Source of the DNA: an uncultured Prevotellaceae bacterium
GTDB lineage: Bacteria; Bacteroidota; Bacteroidia; Bacteroidales; Bacteroidaceae
Assembly: GCA_947169245.1 (NCBI GenBank)
Contig: CAMVPA010000005.1
Coordinates: 1-64,000, forward strand
Length of the DNA stretch: 64,000 nucleotides
Direction of reading: 5' to 3'
Part shown: positions 9,107 to 18,908 of the stretch, piece by piece
How positions within the stretch are numbered: the first letter of the stretch is position 1
How the letters are laid out: each line of letters starts with the position of its first letter
Notes under the pieces: model-generated
Databases searched by the model: none
Told to the model about the DNA's origin: nothing
The model's input: only the letters and a program-made list of their open reading frames with translations
Position numbers and translations under genes: made by a program

Positions 9107-12100
9107 ATGAAAAGAAACCTATTAAAACTGCTTCTATTGGTAGTTGCATTGGTGATGGGCATTGGAGCATCGGCACAAACCGACCTAACAGCAACGTATC
9201 TGAATAATGCAGACTTTGCTTCGGCTAACGGATGGACTGCTGTAACTTCTAATAGCTTCAAAGACTTCGGAGTCGGCAAAATTGGCTCATACCAAGTAAG
9301 ATCGGAATTCCCCGCTGCAACAGTAGATGCGACTCATCTCAATTCAGAGAGCTGTGCTGGTTTTGAGTGTCGTTGGTCAGGTAACTACGCCTCCTACACT
9401 CAGACCTCCAAAGAGGCTCTCCCTGCTGGCACCTATGCCCTTTCGTACGATGTGGAAAACACAAACGAAGGTACAGCTAATGCCAACTATGAGAGCCGGT
9501 TTTTTGTAAAGGTCGGTGATACCACCTTTAAAGATGAAAGCTCAGAGTGGATGAAAGGCAAAAGCAACTGGACTAAACACTATATTGTGTTTAAGTTAAG
9601 TGAAGCATCAAAATTCACGGTCAGCTTAGGATGGGGTACAGGTGACAACAACATCGGACACATGAACACCCCAGCTCTTTTTGTAAGCCATCTAAAACTT
9701 AGCAAACTGCAAAATGCAGAGTTCCCTGTCGACATTACTAGTTTTGTTCAAAATCCAGAATTCCGAAATTTGGCTCAAAATGCATTCCCAGGTTGGACAA
9801 CAATACACCAGCAGGGAGATGCAAAGCCAATCGGTAGTATTGGTGGCGAATTCTGGAGTTGGAATAAGTCGGCTGCTAATTTTGATTTCTATCAAACCGT
9901 AGAGAACCTTCCTAACGGCAAATACACAATCACTGCTAATATGTGGCATTCTAAAGACGGGGAAGGAGACGCTTCAGTCGATGGCGCAGTAGGTGTTTAT
10001 GGAAGTAGCGGTAATAACAACGTCTTTAAGGGAATTACGACAGACACAAGAGAAGACGGCCGTACAGATTATACCACTGACGAAATCGAGGTAACCAATG
10101 GAACTTTGCGTGTTGGTGTAAAAAATAATAGCGCCATGCATGCCAGATGGTTTGGGGTTGACTATATCAAGTTAACACTTGTTTCACTGACACCTCCTAA
10201 TGCTTCCATGATAGAAGCAAAATACGCTGAAGTGGATGCGACAAAACCCATGAATGCAACAACGAAGCAGAACTTAGCAAATGCATATAGCGCTGCTAAG
10301 GCAGATGTAAACTTCGACACCTACGATGCTTTGAGTATTGCTGTTGATGCTGCTAAGACAAGCATCGCTACATACGAGCTAATCAAGGATCGTATTGACA
10401 TCTCTAAAAGCATTATTTACAACAATGCTGGTCTCAACACCTCTTCCATTGACGACAAATACGCAAATGGACAATATCCTGACGACTACAATGCAGACGA
10501 GATTTACCGTGAGTTTGCTACTCTGTACAATACTCAGACAGAAGCTGCTCCCGGGAAAGACTTCACCCCAGGTATCGTAAACCCGAGTTTTGATCCAGGA
10601 AATGCAGTCGGATGGACTATTGAGAAGACTGGTACCGCTTGGCAAAATGCTCAGATGAAGCCCGGTGACAGCCGTAATGCTTACGAATATTGGGCAAACA
10701 GTGCTTCTGGCGGTGGTTTCAACTTCCATCAGGACATTACTGGTCTACCAGCCGGTATTTATACCATCAGTGCAGAGATGCTGAACTCTACTAATGGAGA
10801 AGCAGGAGCATCTTTCGGCCCTGAGGGTCAAGTTGGTGTATATATTTCTAATGGTACGCAGGAAAGTTTCGGCCCTGTCACTGTCGATAAAGAATCATTA
10901 TCCCGTTACACATCAGATCCGTTTATCGTTAAGGAGAATGAAGTCATCACCGTTGGTGTAAAGAACAGGAGTCAAATGACAGGCCGTTGGTTTGCTGTAG
11001 ACGACTTCAAGCTGACTTATGTCAATAGTGTTGCTGACTACATCGCCGATTTGAAAGCCCAGCTTACCGAAGAAGAGGCAAAGGCTCAGTTTGAGGCTGA
11101 TGCCAATGCAGCTGTAGCCAACAATGACGTAGCCGGTATCGACGCCGCCTTCCAGGCTGCCATCCGTACTCAGTTGAGCGAGGGTGCTAATTACACTGGC
11201 GCCATTGTAAACCCGAGCTTCGAGACCGGCAGTCTGCATGGTTGGACTGTTACATCCAGCGATGACACCGGTGTTAAGCCAAACAGCAATGGCACTTATA
11301 CTACAGAAGGTTGCGATGGTGACTACGTGTTCAACACATGGTGGAAAGGTAATCCCATCACCCAGACCATTGAGAATCTGCCTAATGGCATTTATAAGCT
11401 GAAGGCTCTGATGGCCAACGATGCTGCAGCCGCTACTCTCTATCTGATTGGTAACGGCGCTCACAGCAAGGCATTCACAAGCAATGGTAACAAGGGCGTA
11501 TTTACAGAGTGCTCTTTAGAGTTTGCTGTTACTGACGGCAAAGCAACTATCGGTGCTATCGGTGGTAACGATGACGGTTCCTTCAATCAAGAGGGTTACT
11601 ACTGGTACAAAGCAGACAACTTCCGTCTGGAGTTTGTCAAGGAGATTGAGACCTATGATGTGAATACACTTGCTTCGATGATTGCAAGTGGCAATGCTCC
11701 TGAGGATTCTTTCATCCTGGAATTTGAAGGTGCAGAAGTACTGAATGTTGGTAACGACTCTATCGTTGCACAGAAGGAAGCCGCTATTGAACTCCCGAGC
11801 GCTCGCAGGGTAGTAGAGCAAGAGAAAGAGGCTCTTATTGTAGGCGTTCTTCTGAAGGGTACAGGTAGCGTTAATAAGAAAGGTAACGTAGCCTACGGCA
11901 CCGCCATTGGTGGTAAGATCTATGGTACATTCGACGCTGCAACTCACACGTTTGCTATCGAGACCAACTCTGGCAACGAAATCAGTGCTCAGAGTCAGAT
12001 TGAACCCACTGTGAGCAAGCTGACCGCCGAGGAGGCTGCCGACCTCGCACATGCTTACAAGCTGGTGAGCATCGAGGTGGCTACCATCCAGAACGACGAG

Positions 12101-15100
12101 GACGGCATCTTTGCTAAGCAGGGCGAGGCTAAGGTTGCCATCGACAAGCGTATTGCCGGTGAGGAACTCGTGCTGAACGATGGCGACATCGTGAACAGCA
12201 TCACGGGTATCACCTTCCTTGAGGCTGAAGCCAGTGTGCTGGCTCCGCTGTCTCAGGATGCTATCGTTCCGCTGCTGTGGAATGCTGAGAACATTGACGA
12301 GGGCGAGGTCAAGGACAACGATAATCCTATCGACCTGACAACGTCTGACGTCATGGCCCGTATGCAGAACCTGACAGCCGGCGACGTGCTGAAGGTGCAG
12401 ACCATCATACCGCAGGCAGCCAGAAGAAATGAGGTTGCCGAGCCCGAAGAGGAGAACAATGTCATCGTGACAACTGCCGACGGCCGCAACATCTTCACGA
12501 TTCCTGCTGAGAGCAACGTTGTTGAGGTGCCCATCACTCCTGCCATCCAGGAGGAGGTGAACAAGCACGGTCTGAAGATTGCCGTCAACGGCGTCAACGC
12601 ACAGCTCGTCACCGTGCTCAACGCTAAGTACGATGTTGAGGATAAGGATAAGGAGACCACCATCTGGCTGGGCGAAGGTAACAACGCCACACTGGGTAAG
12701 GTCAACTTCGAGGACGTCCGCAAGGGCGACATCATCAACATTGAGGGCGATGGTGCTCTGACAGCTGGCGACGTAAATATTACTCCGAGCGCCGAGCTCA
12801 ACGAGGCTCAGGCTGCTGCCCTGCTCGACGGCACACTGAAACTCGATGGTAAGATTACGAGGGTTATCTTCGCTCTTGGCAACGATCCGCGCAACGACAC
12901 TGCTAAGCCCGAGGCTGGCGACAGCTACGAGCAAGGTGGTAACATGGAGGGCATCGATGGTATGATCATGACCTTCGGTGGCTCTGACGAGACCCCCAAC
13001 TACGAATTCGAGGAGGTTTATCCGAAGGTGAACAAGTTCGGTGCTGTTACCAACGGTATCAACCAGTTCCCCGTCGACGGCGAGGGCAATGCCTACGATC
13101 CCGAGAAGAAGAACCTGCCCACAAAGGGAACCTACTATGTATTTGAGCCTACTAAGGATGGTGTCCTGACCGCTACTGTAGGTGTTGAGAAGGGCAAGAC
13201 CATCATCGTCACCGAAGACGGCGAGAGCATCTTCAACGAGAAGACTGCTGCTGACTTCGAGGGTGAGATTGGTCCGTTCAACGTTGAGGCCACTAAGACC
13301 TATTACATCTTTGCAAACGAGACGAACATGAAGCTCTTCGGCTTCAAGTTCATACCGAGCGACGCCGATGCTCAGAACCTGGTGAAGAACATCGCCAACT
13401 TCAAGCTCATCCCCGTCGACAATGCAGAGGGCGACACACTGACGCTGAAGGACGCTGTGGTGAACTACATCAAGGGCGACAACGTCTTTGTTGAGGACGC
13501 CAGCGGTGCTACAGTCTTCTTCAAGACTGCCATCCAGTACTATGTTGGTCAGAAGCTTAACGGCTATATCATCGGTCAGAACCACGTGGCTGAGAGCAAC
13601 ATGCCGCAGCTGCTGCGCACTGACAAGACCAACTACAAGTCGTTCAAGGTGACTGAGACCGTGACTCCCGAGCCCACTGTCATCAGCATTGCCGAGGCTC
13701 TGAAGAAGACTTCGCTGGCTCGCTTCGTCAAGTTCGTTGACGTTCGTGCCAAGAAGGACAGCAAGGGCTTCCGCATCATCACCGACGGCAAGAACAGCAT
13801 CCGTCTTGAGGACCACTTCAACGTGTTCTATGAGATGCCTGAGGTTATCGGCATCATCGAGGGTATCGTTGGTATCGACAAGGAAGGCACCTTCTACATC
13901 TGGCCTACCTCTAAGGAGGGTGTCAGCGAGGGTGTCGGTCTGACCGAGGCTGAAGAGGCTCTGCTGGCCGAGGCCATGAAGCTGGCTTCTGACCGCGAGG
14001 CTGTGGCTGTAGGCCTGCTCGATGACGAGATCGTGAAGGCTGAGGCTGGTTACGGTAAGGGTCTGCAGGCTGCTATCGACCTGTTCAAGGAGAACAACGC
14101 TAACAATGCCAAGGAGACCTATGCTAAGGATAAGGTTGCTATGCAGGCCTTGATTGACGAGGCTGAGGAACTTCTGGCCGACGAGACTCTCCAGAACAAC
14201 AGGGAAGAGCTCGCTGCTGCCCTCGAGGCTGGTAAGACTGCTCAGGCAAGCATCCGTCTGAATGTTCCTCAATTTGAGGAGGAGATCGTTAAGCTGCGCC
14301 AGGCTATCGCCGACTTCAAGGAGGCTAACCACATTGGCGGCAACTTCCTTGCTACCGGCAAGTACGTGCTTAAGAACGTTGCCAGCGGCCTCTATTGGGG
14401 TGCAGGTAACAACTGGGGCACTCGTGCTTCGCTGCTCGACTACTCTGAGTACCAGACTCTGACTCAGCAGCCCGATGGTACATACACCATGGAGTCGCAG
14501 GTAAGCAACGGTGGTACCAAGTACTACTTCAACCAGGACGGCAACAGTCTCTATATGGACAATGGCAATCCGACGGCTCTGACCATCACGCCGGTAGAAG
14601 TTGAAGGGGAAGCAACCGAAGAAGTTATTGATTTCAACGCATCGCTCTATCACAACTGGTCGGAGGTCAGTGGCACAGCTACTGACAACGGTTCAGCTAA
14701 TGGTGGTGTGAAGCTCAATGAAGAAGTCGCTCTTGGAGGTGTTCTTTGGGGTAACCTGAGTGGTGCTGTTCCTTACAAGGACTACGCTAACATCACGGAC
14801 TACAAGGAACTCCGTATTGAGGGCACTCCTGGTGCCATGCTCCGTCTGATGTGCAACCGTGTCACTGACGAAGGTCCAATCTACGAGCTCAAACCGACCA
14901 TCCCAGAGGATGGAAAACTGACAATCAAGATTAGCGACCTGATGTTCCTCAACGGAGGTACACCGTGCGACTTCGTGGCTCTGCAGAGCATCAAGATTCC
15001 TGCTGGCTGGCAGGGTGGTACAACTGCAGCTACCATCACATCAATGAAACTTGTGAAGGCTGCCGAACCCCAGAAGAAGGTGCTCTACACTGTTGCCAAT

Positions 15101-18100
15101 GGCGACAATTACTTCGGTTGTGCTGAAGAGGATCCGAATGACAAACCTTACACAGTTGGCACTGCCATACTGCGTAACGGTCTGGCTGCCGACGATGAGA
15201 ACGCACTGTGGGAGATTGTTCCTGCCACAACCGAGGCTCTCGCCGCTGCTACCGAGGACGAGCCGATGGACGCTACATTCCTGATTCTGAACCCGAACTT
15301 CGGACGTAACAACCGTAACGGCAACGCCTGGACAATGGAAGCAGGCAACAAGAACCTCTGCGGTGGTACCAACGAGAACAAGTGCGCCGAGTCTTGGCGT
15401 TCAGCCTTCACGCTGAGCCAGGAGATTGAGCTGCCCAATGGTGTCTATGCCCTGACGGCTCAGGCCGCACTGAGCGACTATGCTCACTTGTACGACGGTG
15501 CTAACTACCCGGTAGTCTATGCTAACGAAGTCACCGCTACGTTCAACAACATGGAGGGAGCTGACCGCGAGTCTAACATGGACAAACTGAGTGCATCCTT
15601 CGCTGCTGGCAACTACAAGGTTGGTCCGCTCTACGTTGAGGTGACCGACGGTAAGATGACCATAGGTGTCAAGGGTACTCGTACCGACACTTGGTGTATC
15701 TGGGATAACTTCCAGCTGATGTACTATGGTGAGAACGCCGACATCGCCAACATCTCTGGTGGTGCTGAGGCCAAGGAGCTTGAGCAGCTGCGCAAGAAGG
15801 CTTCTGAGCTCGAGAATGATGCAGACATCGAGATTGCTGCCGTGAAGACTGGTCTGACCAACGCTCTCAGCGAGACTGCTAACGTCTCTGGCAAGGATGC
15901 CATCAAGGCTGCTATCGCTACTCTGACTGCTGCCATCGACAAGGCAGAGGCCAGCAAGACGGCTAAGAACGTACTGCCGAAGATGAAGGAGCTCGTCGAT
16001 GCTACCAACGTCTACACGCAGGATGCATACGACAACTACTACGGCACATGGCTTGCTAAGTACGAGGCCGGTACTCTGACCAAGGCCGAGGCTGGCAACC
16101 TGCAGGATCCTTCTGTCACCACAGGCTGGCACGCCCAGATCACTGTCGACAACTTCCTGCTGTCTGCATGGGATACGAATCCCGACTTCAACGACGCTGC
16201 CTACTACATCAACTCATGGAGTACTGAGGGCGACAACGACGGTACCAACTTCCGCGTTCCGTTCTTCGAATACTTCGGAGGCGAGGGTAGCCCGCTCGGC
16301 GAGAAGACGCTCACTGCTACGATGACCGGTCTGGCTGCTGGCGACTACACCGTCACTGCTTGGGCACGTGCACGTGTGATGACTGCCGACGAGACTTCTG
16401 CTTACGGTATCACCTTCCAGGCTAACGACGGCGAGGCTGTCAATGTCTGCGATGGCAATCAGACCGACCGCTTCTTCTTGAAGGAAGTTACGGCCAAGGG
16501 TAAGGTTGGTGCCGACGGCGTGCTGAACATCAAGTTCAACGTTGCTGCCGAAAACAACATTCACTGGCTCTCGTTCAAGAACGTGAAGTTCGAGAAGGCT
16601 GGTGTGGCCGAGGATCCCGAGCTCGTGGCTCCTGCTGGCTGGATGAGCATGATCAGCAATGGTAATCTGGCAAGCGACGAAACTGCCAACTACTATGCCA
16701 AGGAGGCTCCCGCAAGCGATCCTTCTCTCGCTGTGGTAACTCCTGGTGCAGGTAAGAACGGCAGCCGAGGCATCCTCGTCAAGGCTCAGAACATGGTCTC
16801 TCAGGCTTGGGACACTCAGTTCTGGATCAAGACCAACGAGACACTCCCTGCTGGAACAAAGGTACACGTAGAGTTCGACTACAAGGCTGACAAGGCCGCC
16901 AAGGCGTCGACTCAGTCTCACGGAGCTCCCAGCACCTACATGCACTGGGCATGCATCGGCGACGTCAACTTCACTGAAGAGTGGCAGCACTTCGCAACTG
17001 ATTTCGAGGTCGCTTCAGAAGCTGATGGAATGCAGAGCATCGCATTCAACCTCAACGAGTTTGCAAAGGCCAACAACTACTACTTCGACAACTTCGGGGT
17101 ATGGGTACAGAAGCCGAAGCCTATCGACAGTTGGATTGACATCGCCGTCAACGGTACGCTCGACCAGGAGAACATCGCCAACAAGTGCTTCTATGTCACT
17201 GAGCAGGGCGTCGGCGGCCCGTATCTCGCAGAGCCTGTCAAGGGTCTCGGCAAGGACGGTGGCTACGCCATCAAGGTGCAGTCGGCCGACAATCCCTCAC
17301 AGGATTGGGACAGCCAGTTCTTTATCCGCATGCCATACAAACTGCCTGCCGGAACCAAGTTCCGCGTATCCTTCGACTACATGGCTGACAAAGCCGGTGA
17401 CTTCGACACGCAGGCTCACGCAGAGCCCAGTGACTACATCCACAACGCTTGCATCGGAAGCGGAAGCTTCACCACAGAGTGGCAGCACTACGAGAAGGAG
17501 GTCAGTGTTTCGGGCGACATGAGCAAGGCTGACAACATGATGCAGTCCATCGCATTCAACCTCGCCAAGAACAAGGCCGCTACACGCTTCGTCTTCGACA
17601 ACATCAAGATCGAGGTGCCCTCTGACGTACTGGCTACACTCACCCAGAACCCGTCGCTCAAGCCCGTACTTGACCCGACGCTCATCGAGGTCGCTCAGGA
17701 TCAGGGCAAGAGCCTCGACACTTTCGAGCGCACCGGATTCGAGGAAGGCGAGAACTTCAACACCTACACCGCTACAGGTGACCTCCAGGTGGCATTCAAG
17801 ATGTACGACATCGACGTCGCAGACTGCGACTACGTCGTCGTCAAGTTCGCCGAGCCTGTCAAGGCCGGATGGTGCGTCGCATTCTGGGCACAGGGCGGTA
17901 CCGACAACGTCGGTGTTGCAGAGGGTGCTACGGAGTACAAGTACGTCTTCGCCGACGACCAGAAGTGTGCCGTACAGAACGACGTACTCCCGCAGATCTG
18001 CATGCTCACACTCTGGGGTGCACAGAAGCCGCTCGTGGCTAACATCCGAGGCATCTACAAGCATCAGATTCCGACCGTCGTCGACAAGGTTGACGGCATC

Positions 18101-18214
18101 GCCAACAATGTCATCAACGACGGCGCTGTCTACAACCTCCGCGGTCAGAAGGTCACTGGTACTCTCAAGCCGGGACTCTACATCAAGAACGGCAAAAAGG
18201 TCGTGATTAAGTGA
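9107..18214 (+). CDS. giant multidomain secreted protein with carbohydrate-binding-like modules and T9SS-type tail
   Basis: 3035 aa. Signal peptide at 1-23 (cleavage near ASA-QT). Four jelly-roll, CBM-like modules follow: about 25-200, 205-360, 488-645 and 698-845, the later ones opening with NPSF and ending in a VDDFKLTYV-like strand. Helical spacers lie near 365-430 and 1612-1742. One OB-like module at about 1425-1607 carries the NYIKGDNVFVEDASGATVF signature shared with its neighbours. A WGAGNNWGTRASL beta-trefoil-like module begins near 1751. The C-terminal third has two related sandwich modules, then the YNLRGQKVTGTLKPGLYIKNG tail. It is likely exported by T9SS and binds a surface or polymer ligand; no enzyme motif is seen. 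The last 1.5 kb is almost identical to the end of the next giant gene, indicating recent duplication or gene conversion. Confidence 0.85.
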   Translation: MKRNLLKLLLLVVALVMGIGASAQTDLTATYLNNADFASANGWTAVTSNSFKDFGVGKIGSYQVRSEFPAATVDATHLNSESCAGFECRWSGNYASYTQTSKEALPAGTYALSYDVENTNEGTANANYESRFFVKVGDTTFKDESSEWMKGKSNWTKHYIVFKLSEASKFTVSLGWGTGDNNIGHMNTPALFVSHLKLSKLQNAEFPVDITSFVQNPEFRNLAQNAFPGWTTIHQQGDAKPIGSIGGEFWSWNKSAANFDFYQTVENLPNGKYTITANMWHSKDGEGDASVDGAVGVYGSSGNNNVFKGITTDTREDGRTDYTTDEIEVTNGTLRVGVKNNSAMHARWFGVDYIKLTLVSLTPPNASMIEAKYAEVDATKPMNATTKQNLANAYSAAKADVNFDTYDALSIAVDAAKTSIATYELIKDRIDISKSIIYNNAGLNTSSIDDKYANGQYPDDYNADEIYREFATLYNTQTEAAPGKDFTPGIVNPSFDPGNAVGWTIEKTGTAWQNAQMKPGDSRNAYEYWANSASGGGFNFHQDITGLPAGIYTISAEMLNSTNGEAGASFGPEGQVGVYISNGTQESFGPVTVDKESLSRYTSDPFIVKENEVITVGVKNRSQMTGRWFAVDDFKLTYVNSVADYIADLKAQLTEEEAKAQFEADANAAVANNDVAGIDAAFQAAIRTQLSEGANYTGAIVNPSFETGSLHGWTVTSSDDTGVKPNSNGTYTTEGCDGDYVFNTWWKGNPITQTIENLPNGIYKLKALMANDAAAATLYLIGNGAHSKAFTSNGNKGVFTECSLEFAVTDGKATIGAIGGNDDGSFNQEGYYWYKADNFRLEFVKEIETYDVNTLASMIASGNAPEDSFILEFEGAEVLNVGNDSIVAQKEAAIELPSARRVVEQEKEALIVGVLLKGTGSVNKKGNVAYGTAIGGKIYGTFDAATHTFAIETNSGNEISAQSQIEPTVSKLTAEEAADLAHAYKLVSIEVATIQNDEDGIFAKQGEAKVAIDKRIAGEELVLNDGDIVNSITGITFLEAEASVLAPLSQDAIVPLLWNAENIDEGEVKDNDNPIDLTTSDVMARMQNLTAGDVLKVQTIIPQAARRNEVAEPEEENNVIVTTADGRNIFTIPAESNVVEVPITPAIQEEVNKHGLKIAVNGVNAQLVTVLNAKYDVEDKDKETTIWLGEGNNATLGKVNFEDVRKGDIINIEGDGALTAGDVNITPSAELNEAQAAALLDGTLKLDGKITRVIFALGNDPRNDTAKPEAGDSYEQGGNMEGIDGMIMTFGGSDETPNYEFEEVYPKVNKFGAVTNGINQFPVDGEGNAYDPEKKNLPTKGTYYVFEPTKDGVLTATVGVEKGKTIIVTEDGESIFNEKTAADFEGEIGPFNVEATKTYYIFANETNMKLFGFKFIPSDADAQNLVKNIANFKLIPVDNAEGDTLTLKDAVVNYIKGDNVFVEDASGATVFFKTAIQYYVGQKLNGYIIGQNHVAESNMPQLLRTDKTNYKSFKVTETVTPEPTVISIAEALKKTSLARFVKFVDVRAKKDSKGFRIITDGKNSIRLEDHFNVFYEMPEVIGIIEGIVGIDKEGTFYIWPTSKEGVSEGVGLTEAEEALLAEAMKLASDREAVAVGLLDDEIVKAEAGYGKGLQAAIDLFKENNANNAKETYAKDKVAMQALIDEAEELLADETLQNNREELAAALEAGKTAQASIRLNVPQFEEEIVKLRQAIADFKEANHIGGNFLATGKYVLKNVASGLYWGAGNNWGTRASLLDYSEYQTLTQQPDGTYTMESQVSNGGTKYYFNQDGNSLYMDNGNPTALTITPVEVEGEATEEVIDFNASLYHNWSEVSGTATDNGSANGGVKLNEEVALGGVLWGNLSGAVPYKDYANITDYKELRIEGTPGAMLRLMCNRVTDEGPIYELKPTIPEDGKLTIKISDLMFLNGGTPCDFVALQSIKIPAGWQGGTTAATITSMKLVKAAEPQKKVLYTVANGDNYFGCAEEDPNDKPYTVGTAILRNGLAADDENALWEIVPATTEALAAATEDEPMDATFLILNPNFGRNNRNGNAWTMEAGNKNLCGGTNENKCAESWRSAFTLSQEIELPNGVYALTAQAALSDYAHLYDGANYPVVYANEVTATFNNMEGADRESNMDKLSASFAAGNYKVGPLYVEVTDGKMTIGVKGTRTDTWCIWDNFQLMYYGENADIANISGGAEAKELEQLRKKASELENDADIEIAAVKTGLTNALSETANVSGKDAIKAAIATLTAAIDKAEASKTAKNVLPKMKELVDATNVYTQDAYDNYYGTWLAKYEAGTLTKAEAGNLQDPSVTTGWHAQITVDNFLLSAWDTNPDFNDAAYYINSWSTEGDNDGTNFRVPFFEYFGGEGSPLGEKTLTATMTGLAAGDYTVTAWARARVMTADETSAYGITFQANDGEAVNVCDGNQTDRFFLKEVTAKGKVGADGVLNIKFNVAAENNIHWLSFKNVKFEKAGVAEDPELVAPAGWMSMISNGNLASDETANYYAKEAPASDPSLAVVTPGAGKNGSRGILVKAQNMVSQAWDTQFWIKTNETLPAGTKVHVEFDYKADKAAKASTQSHGAPSTYMHWACIGDVNFTEEWQHFATDFEVASEADGMQSIAFNLNEFAKANNYYFDNFGVWVQKPKPIDSWIDIAVNGTLDQENIANKCFYVTEQGVGGPYLAEPVKGLGKDGGYAIKVQSADNPSQDWDSQFFIRMPYKLPAGTKFRVSFDYMADKAGDFDTQAHAEPSDYIHNACIGSGSFTTEWQHYEKEVSVSGDMSKADNMMQSIAFNLAKNKAATRFVFDNIKIEVPSDVLATLTQNPSLKPVLDPTLIEVAQDQGKSLDTFERTGFEEGENFNTYTATGDLQVAFKMYDIDVADCDYVVVKFAEPVKAGWCVAFWAQGGTDNVGVAEGATEYKYVFADDQKCAVQNDVLPQICMLTLWGAQKPLVANIRGIYKHQIPTVVDKVDGIANNVINDGAVYNLRGQKVTGTLKPGLYIKNGKKVVIK
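16701..17293 (+). repeat. 593-bp block identical to 26131-26723
   Basis: Bases 16701-17293 in the second giant gene match 26131-26723 in the third without a difference that I can see, at a constant offset of 9430 bp. The flanking 17294-17611 is clearly diverged, and identity resumes at 17612-18021 (27042-27451). Patchy identity at constant spacing is typical of gene conversion. Confidence 0.8.
17612..18021 (+). repeat. 410-bp block identical to 27042-27451
   Basis: The second identical tract shared by the two giant gene tails, ending at an A/C difference at 18022/27452. It encodes the segment just before the T9SS-type tail. Confidence 0.8.
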
Positions 18215-18324
18215 GAGGAGTGAGAGCCCTGCTCTTACTCCCGAACGGACGCTCGGCTATGCCGCTTGCTACCGTAGGGACGCAAGAACGAACTCGAGCT
18301 GAAAGCTCAAGGTCGTGATTAAGT
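18197..18324 (+). repeat. 16-bp direct repeat flanking a relic of an older gene end
   Basis: AAGGTCGTGATTAAGT occurs at 18197-18212, where it includes the first base of the present TGA stop, and again at 18309-18324, followed by AA to give an in-frame-style TAA end like that of the first giant gene. The bases between have no counterpart after the third giant gene, whose stop is followed directly by the shared AACCTAGGAAATCC tail. The second copy looks like a leftover gene terminus. Confidence 0.6.
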
Positions 18325-18357
18325 AAAACCTAGGAAATCCTAAGAAGATACTCAAGG

Positions 18358-18394
18358 GCGGGGTGACCGGAAGACGGTCGCCCCGCCTACTTTT
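18358..18394 (+). terminator. terminator after the second giant gene
   Basis: A 12-bp GC-rich stem (18358-18369 with 18375-18386, one G-U pair) with loop GAAGA is followed by CTACTTTT. The same hairpin follows the third giant gene at 27677-27711, so the two genes share their 3' flank as well as their tails. Confidence 0.75.
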
Positions 18395-18409
18395 ATAGAA
18401 TCGTTCCAA

Positions 18410-18517
18410 GCCGTGGAACATTTCTGCGGCGGCCTCCCAGCACTCTGCGGCGGCCCCGGAGAAGTCTGCGGCGGCCTCCCAGCACTCTGCGGCGGCCCCG
18501 GAGAAATGTTCCACGGC
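18410..18517. repeat. GC-rich 21-bp tandem repeat bounded by 16-bp inverted repeats
   Basis: Four 21-bp units beginning TCTGCGGCGGCC occupy 18423-18506, alternating between two versions (ending CTCCCAGCAC or CCCGGAGAA). They are enclosed by a perfect 16-bp inverted repeat, GCCGTGGAACATTTCT at 18410-18425 and its complement at 18502-18517. A related array is at 59957-60082. The element lies between a terminator and the next promoter and is probably non-coding. Confidence 0.8.
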
Positions 18518-18558
18518 CTGAGACGACAACGGGGTGGTGGATAAAAAAAAATTGTATT

Positions 18559-18656
18559 AAAGACAACTATGACAACATGGGACAACTTTTCCTTTCACCT
18601 CTCATGTCCTTCGCTAAACCGAAGCAAGCAAGCCTAGCAAAAGCGTATAGTTGTCT
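18559..18656. repeat. dispersed GACAAC repeat, copy 1
   Basis: AAAGACAACTATGACAACA starts at 18559 and continues to GGGACAAC at 18586. The first ten bases of AGACAACTAT (18561-18570) recur inverted as ATAGTTGTCT at 18647-18656, so the unit is an inverted-repeat-bounded block of about 96 bp. A second copy with 25 of 28 matching bases in this leading segment lies at 41987-42014. Confidence 0.6.
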
Positions 18657-18673
18657 AACCGCAAAACAAGTGC

Positions 18674-18756
18674 CACTTCCCGCACTTCCTGCACCTTCAA
18701 GAGGACGAGCATGGGCCGCGACCGTACTATTGAAGGTGCAGGAAGTGTGGGAAGTG
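18674..18756. repeat. 27-bp-arm hairpin repeat of the CACTTCC family, copy 1
   Basis: The arm 18674-18700 (beginning CACTTCCCGCACTTCC) pairs with 18730-18756 over 27 bp with one wobble position; the loop is 29 nt. There is no T tract, so it is not an obvious terminator. A second, less regular copy is at 59795-59852. The 18757-18843 interval holds no gene. Confidence 0.7.
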
Positions 18757-18843
18757 AGGGTGAAAAATGGGTATAACATACTATTGATAATTGACAATCA
18801 ACCGCAGTATTTGGCAACGCCCGCCACATTTCGTTGCGTAAAA

Positions 18844-18875
18844 TTTGGCAGTTTAAAAGAAAGTTTGTACTTTTG
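18844..18875 (+). promoter_or_regulatory. promoter of the third giant gene
   Basis: TTTG (18844-18847), 20 nt, TACTTTTG (18868-18875) is a full match to the Bacteroidota consensus. Transcription would begin near 18882, leaving a leader of under 30 nt before the ATG at 18909. Confidence 0.75.
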
Positions 18876-18908
18876 CCAGCAGAAAGAATAACGTAAAACA
18901 ATAAACCT

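Noticed and set aside
11516..14653. 1045-codon open frame on the minus strand, opposite the second giant gene
   Set aside because: It mirrors a well-supported plus-strand gene with strong third-position bias; its translation is a Val/Leu/Asp-rich low-complexity shadow with no domain.
18410..18517. Possible CRISPR array
   Set aside because: Units are directly adjacent with no spacers, and no cas genes are nearby.
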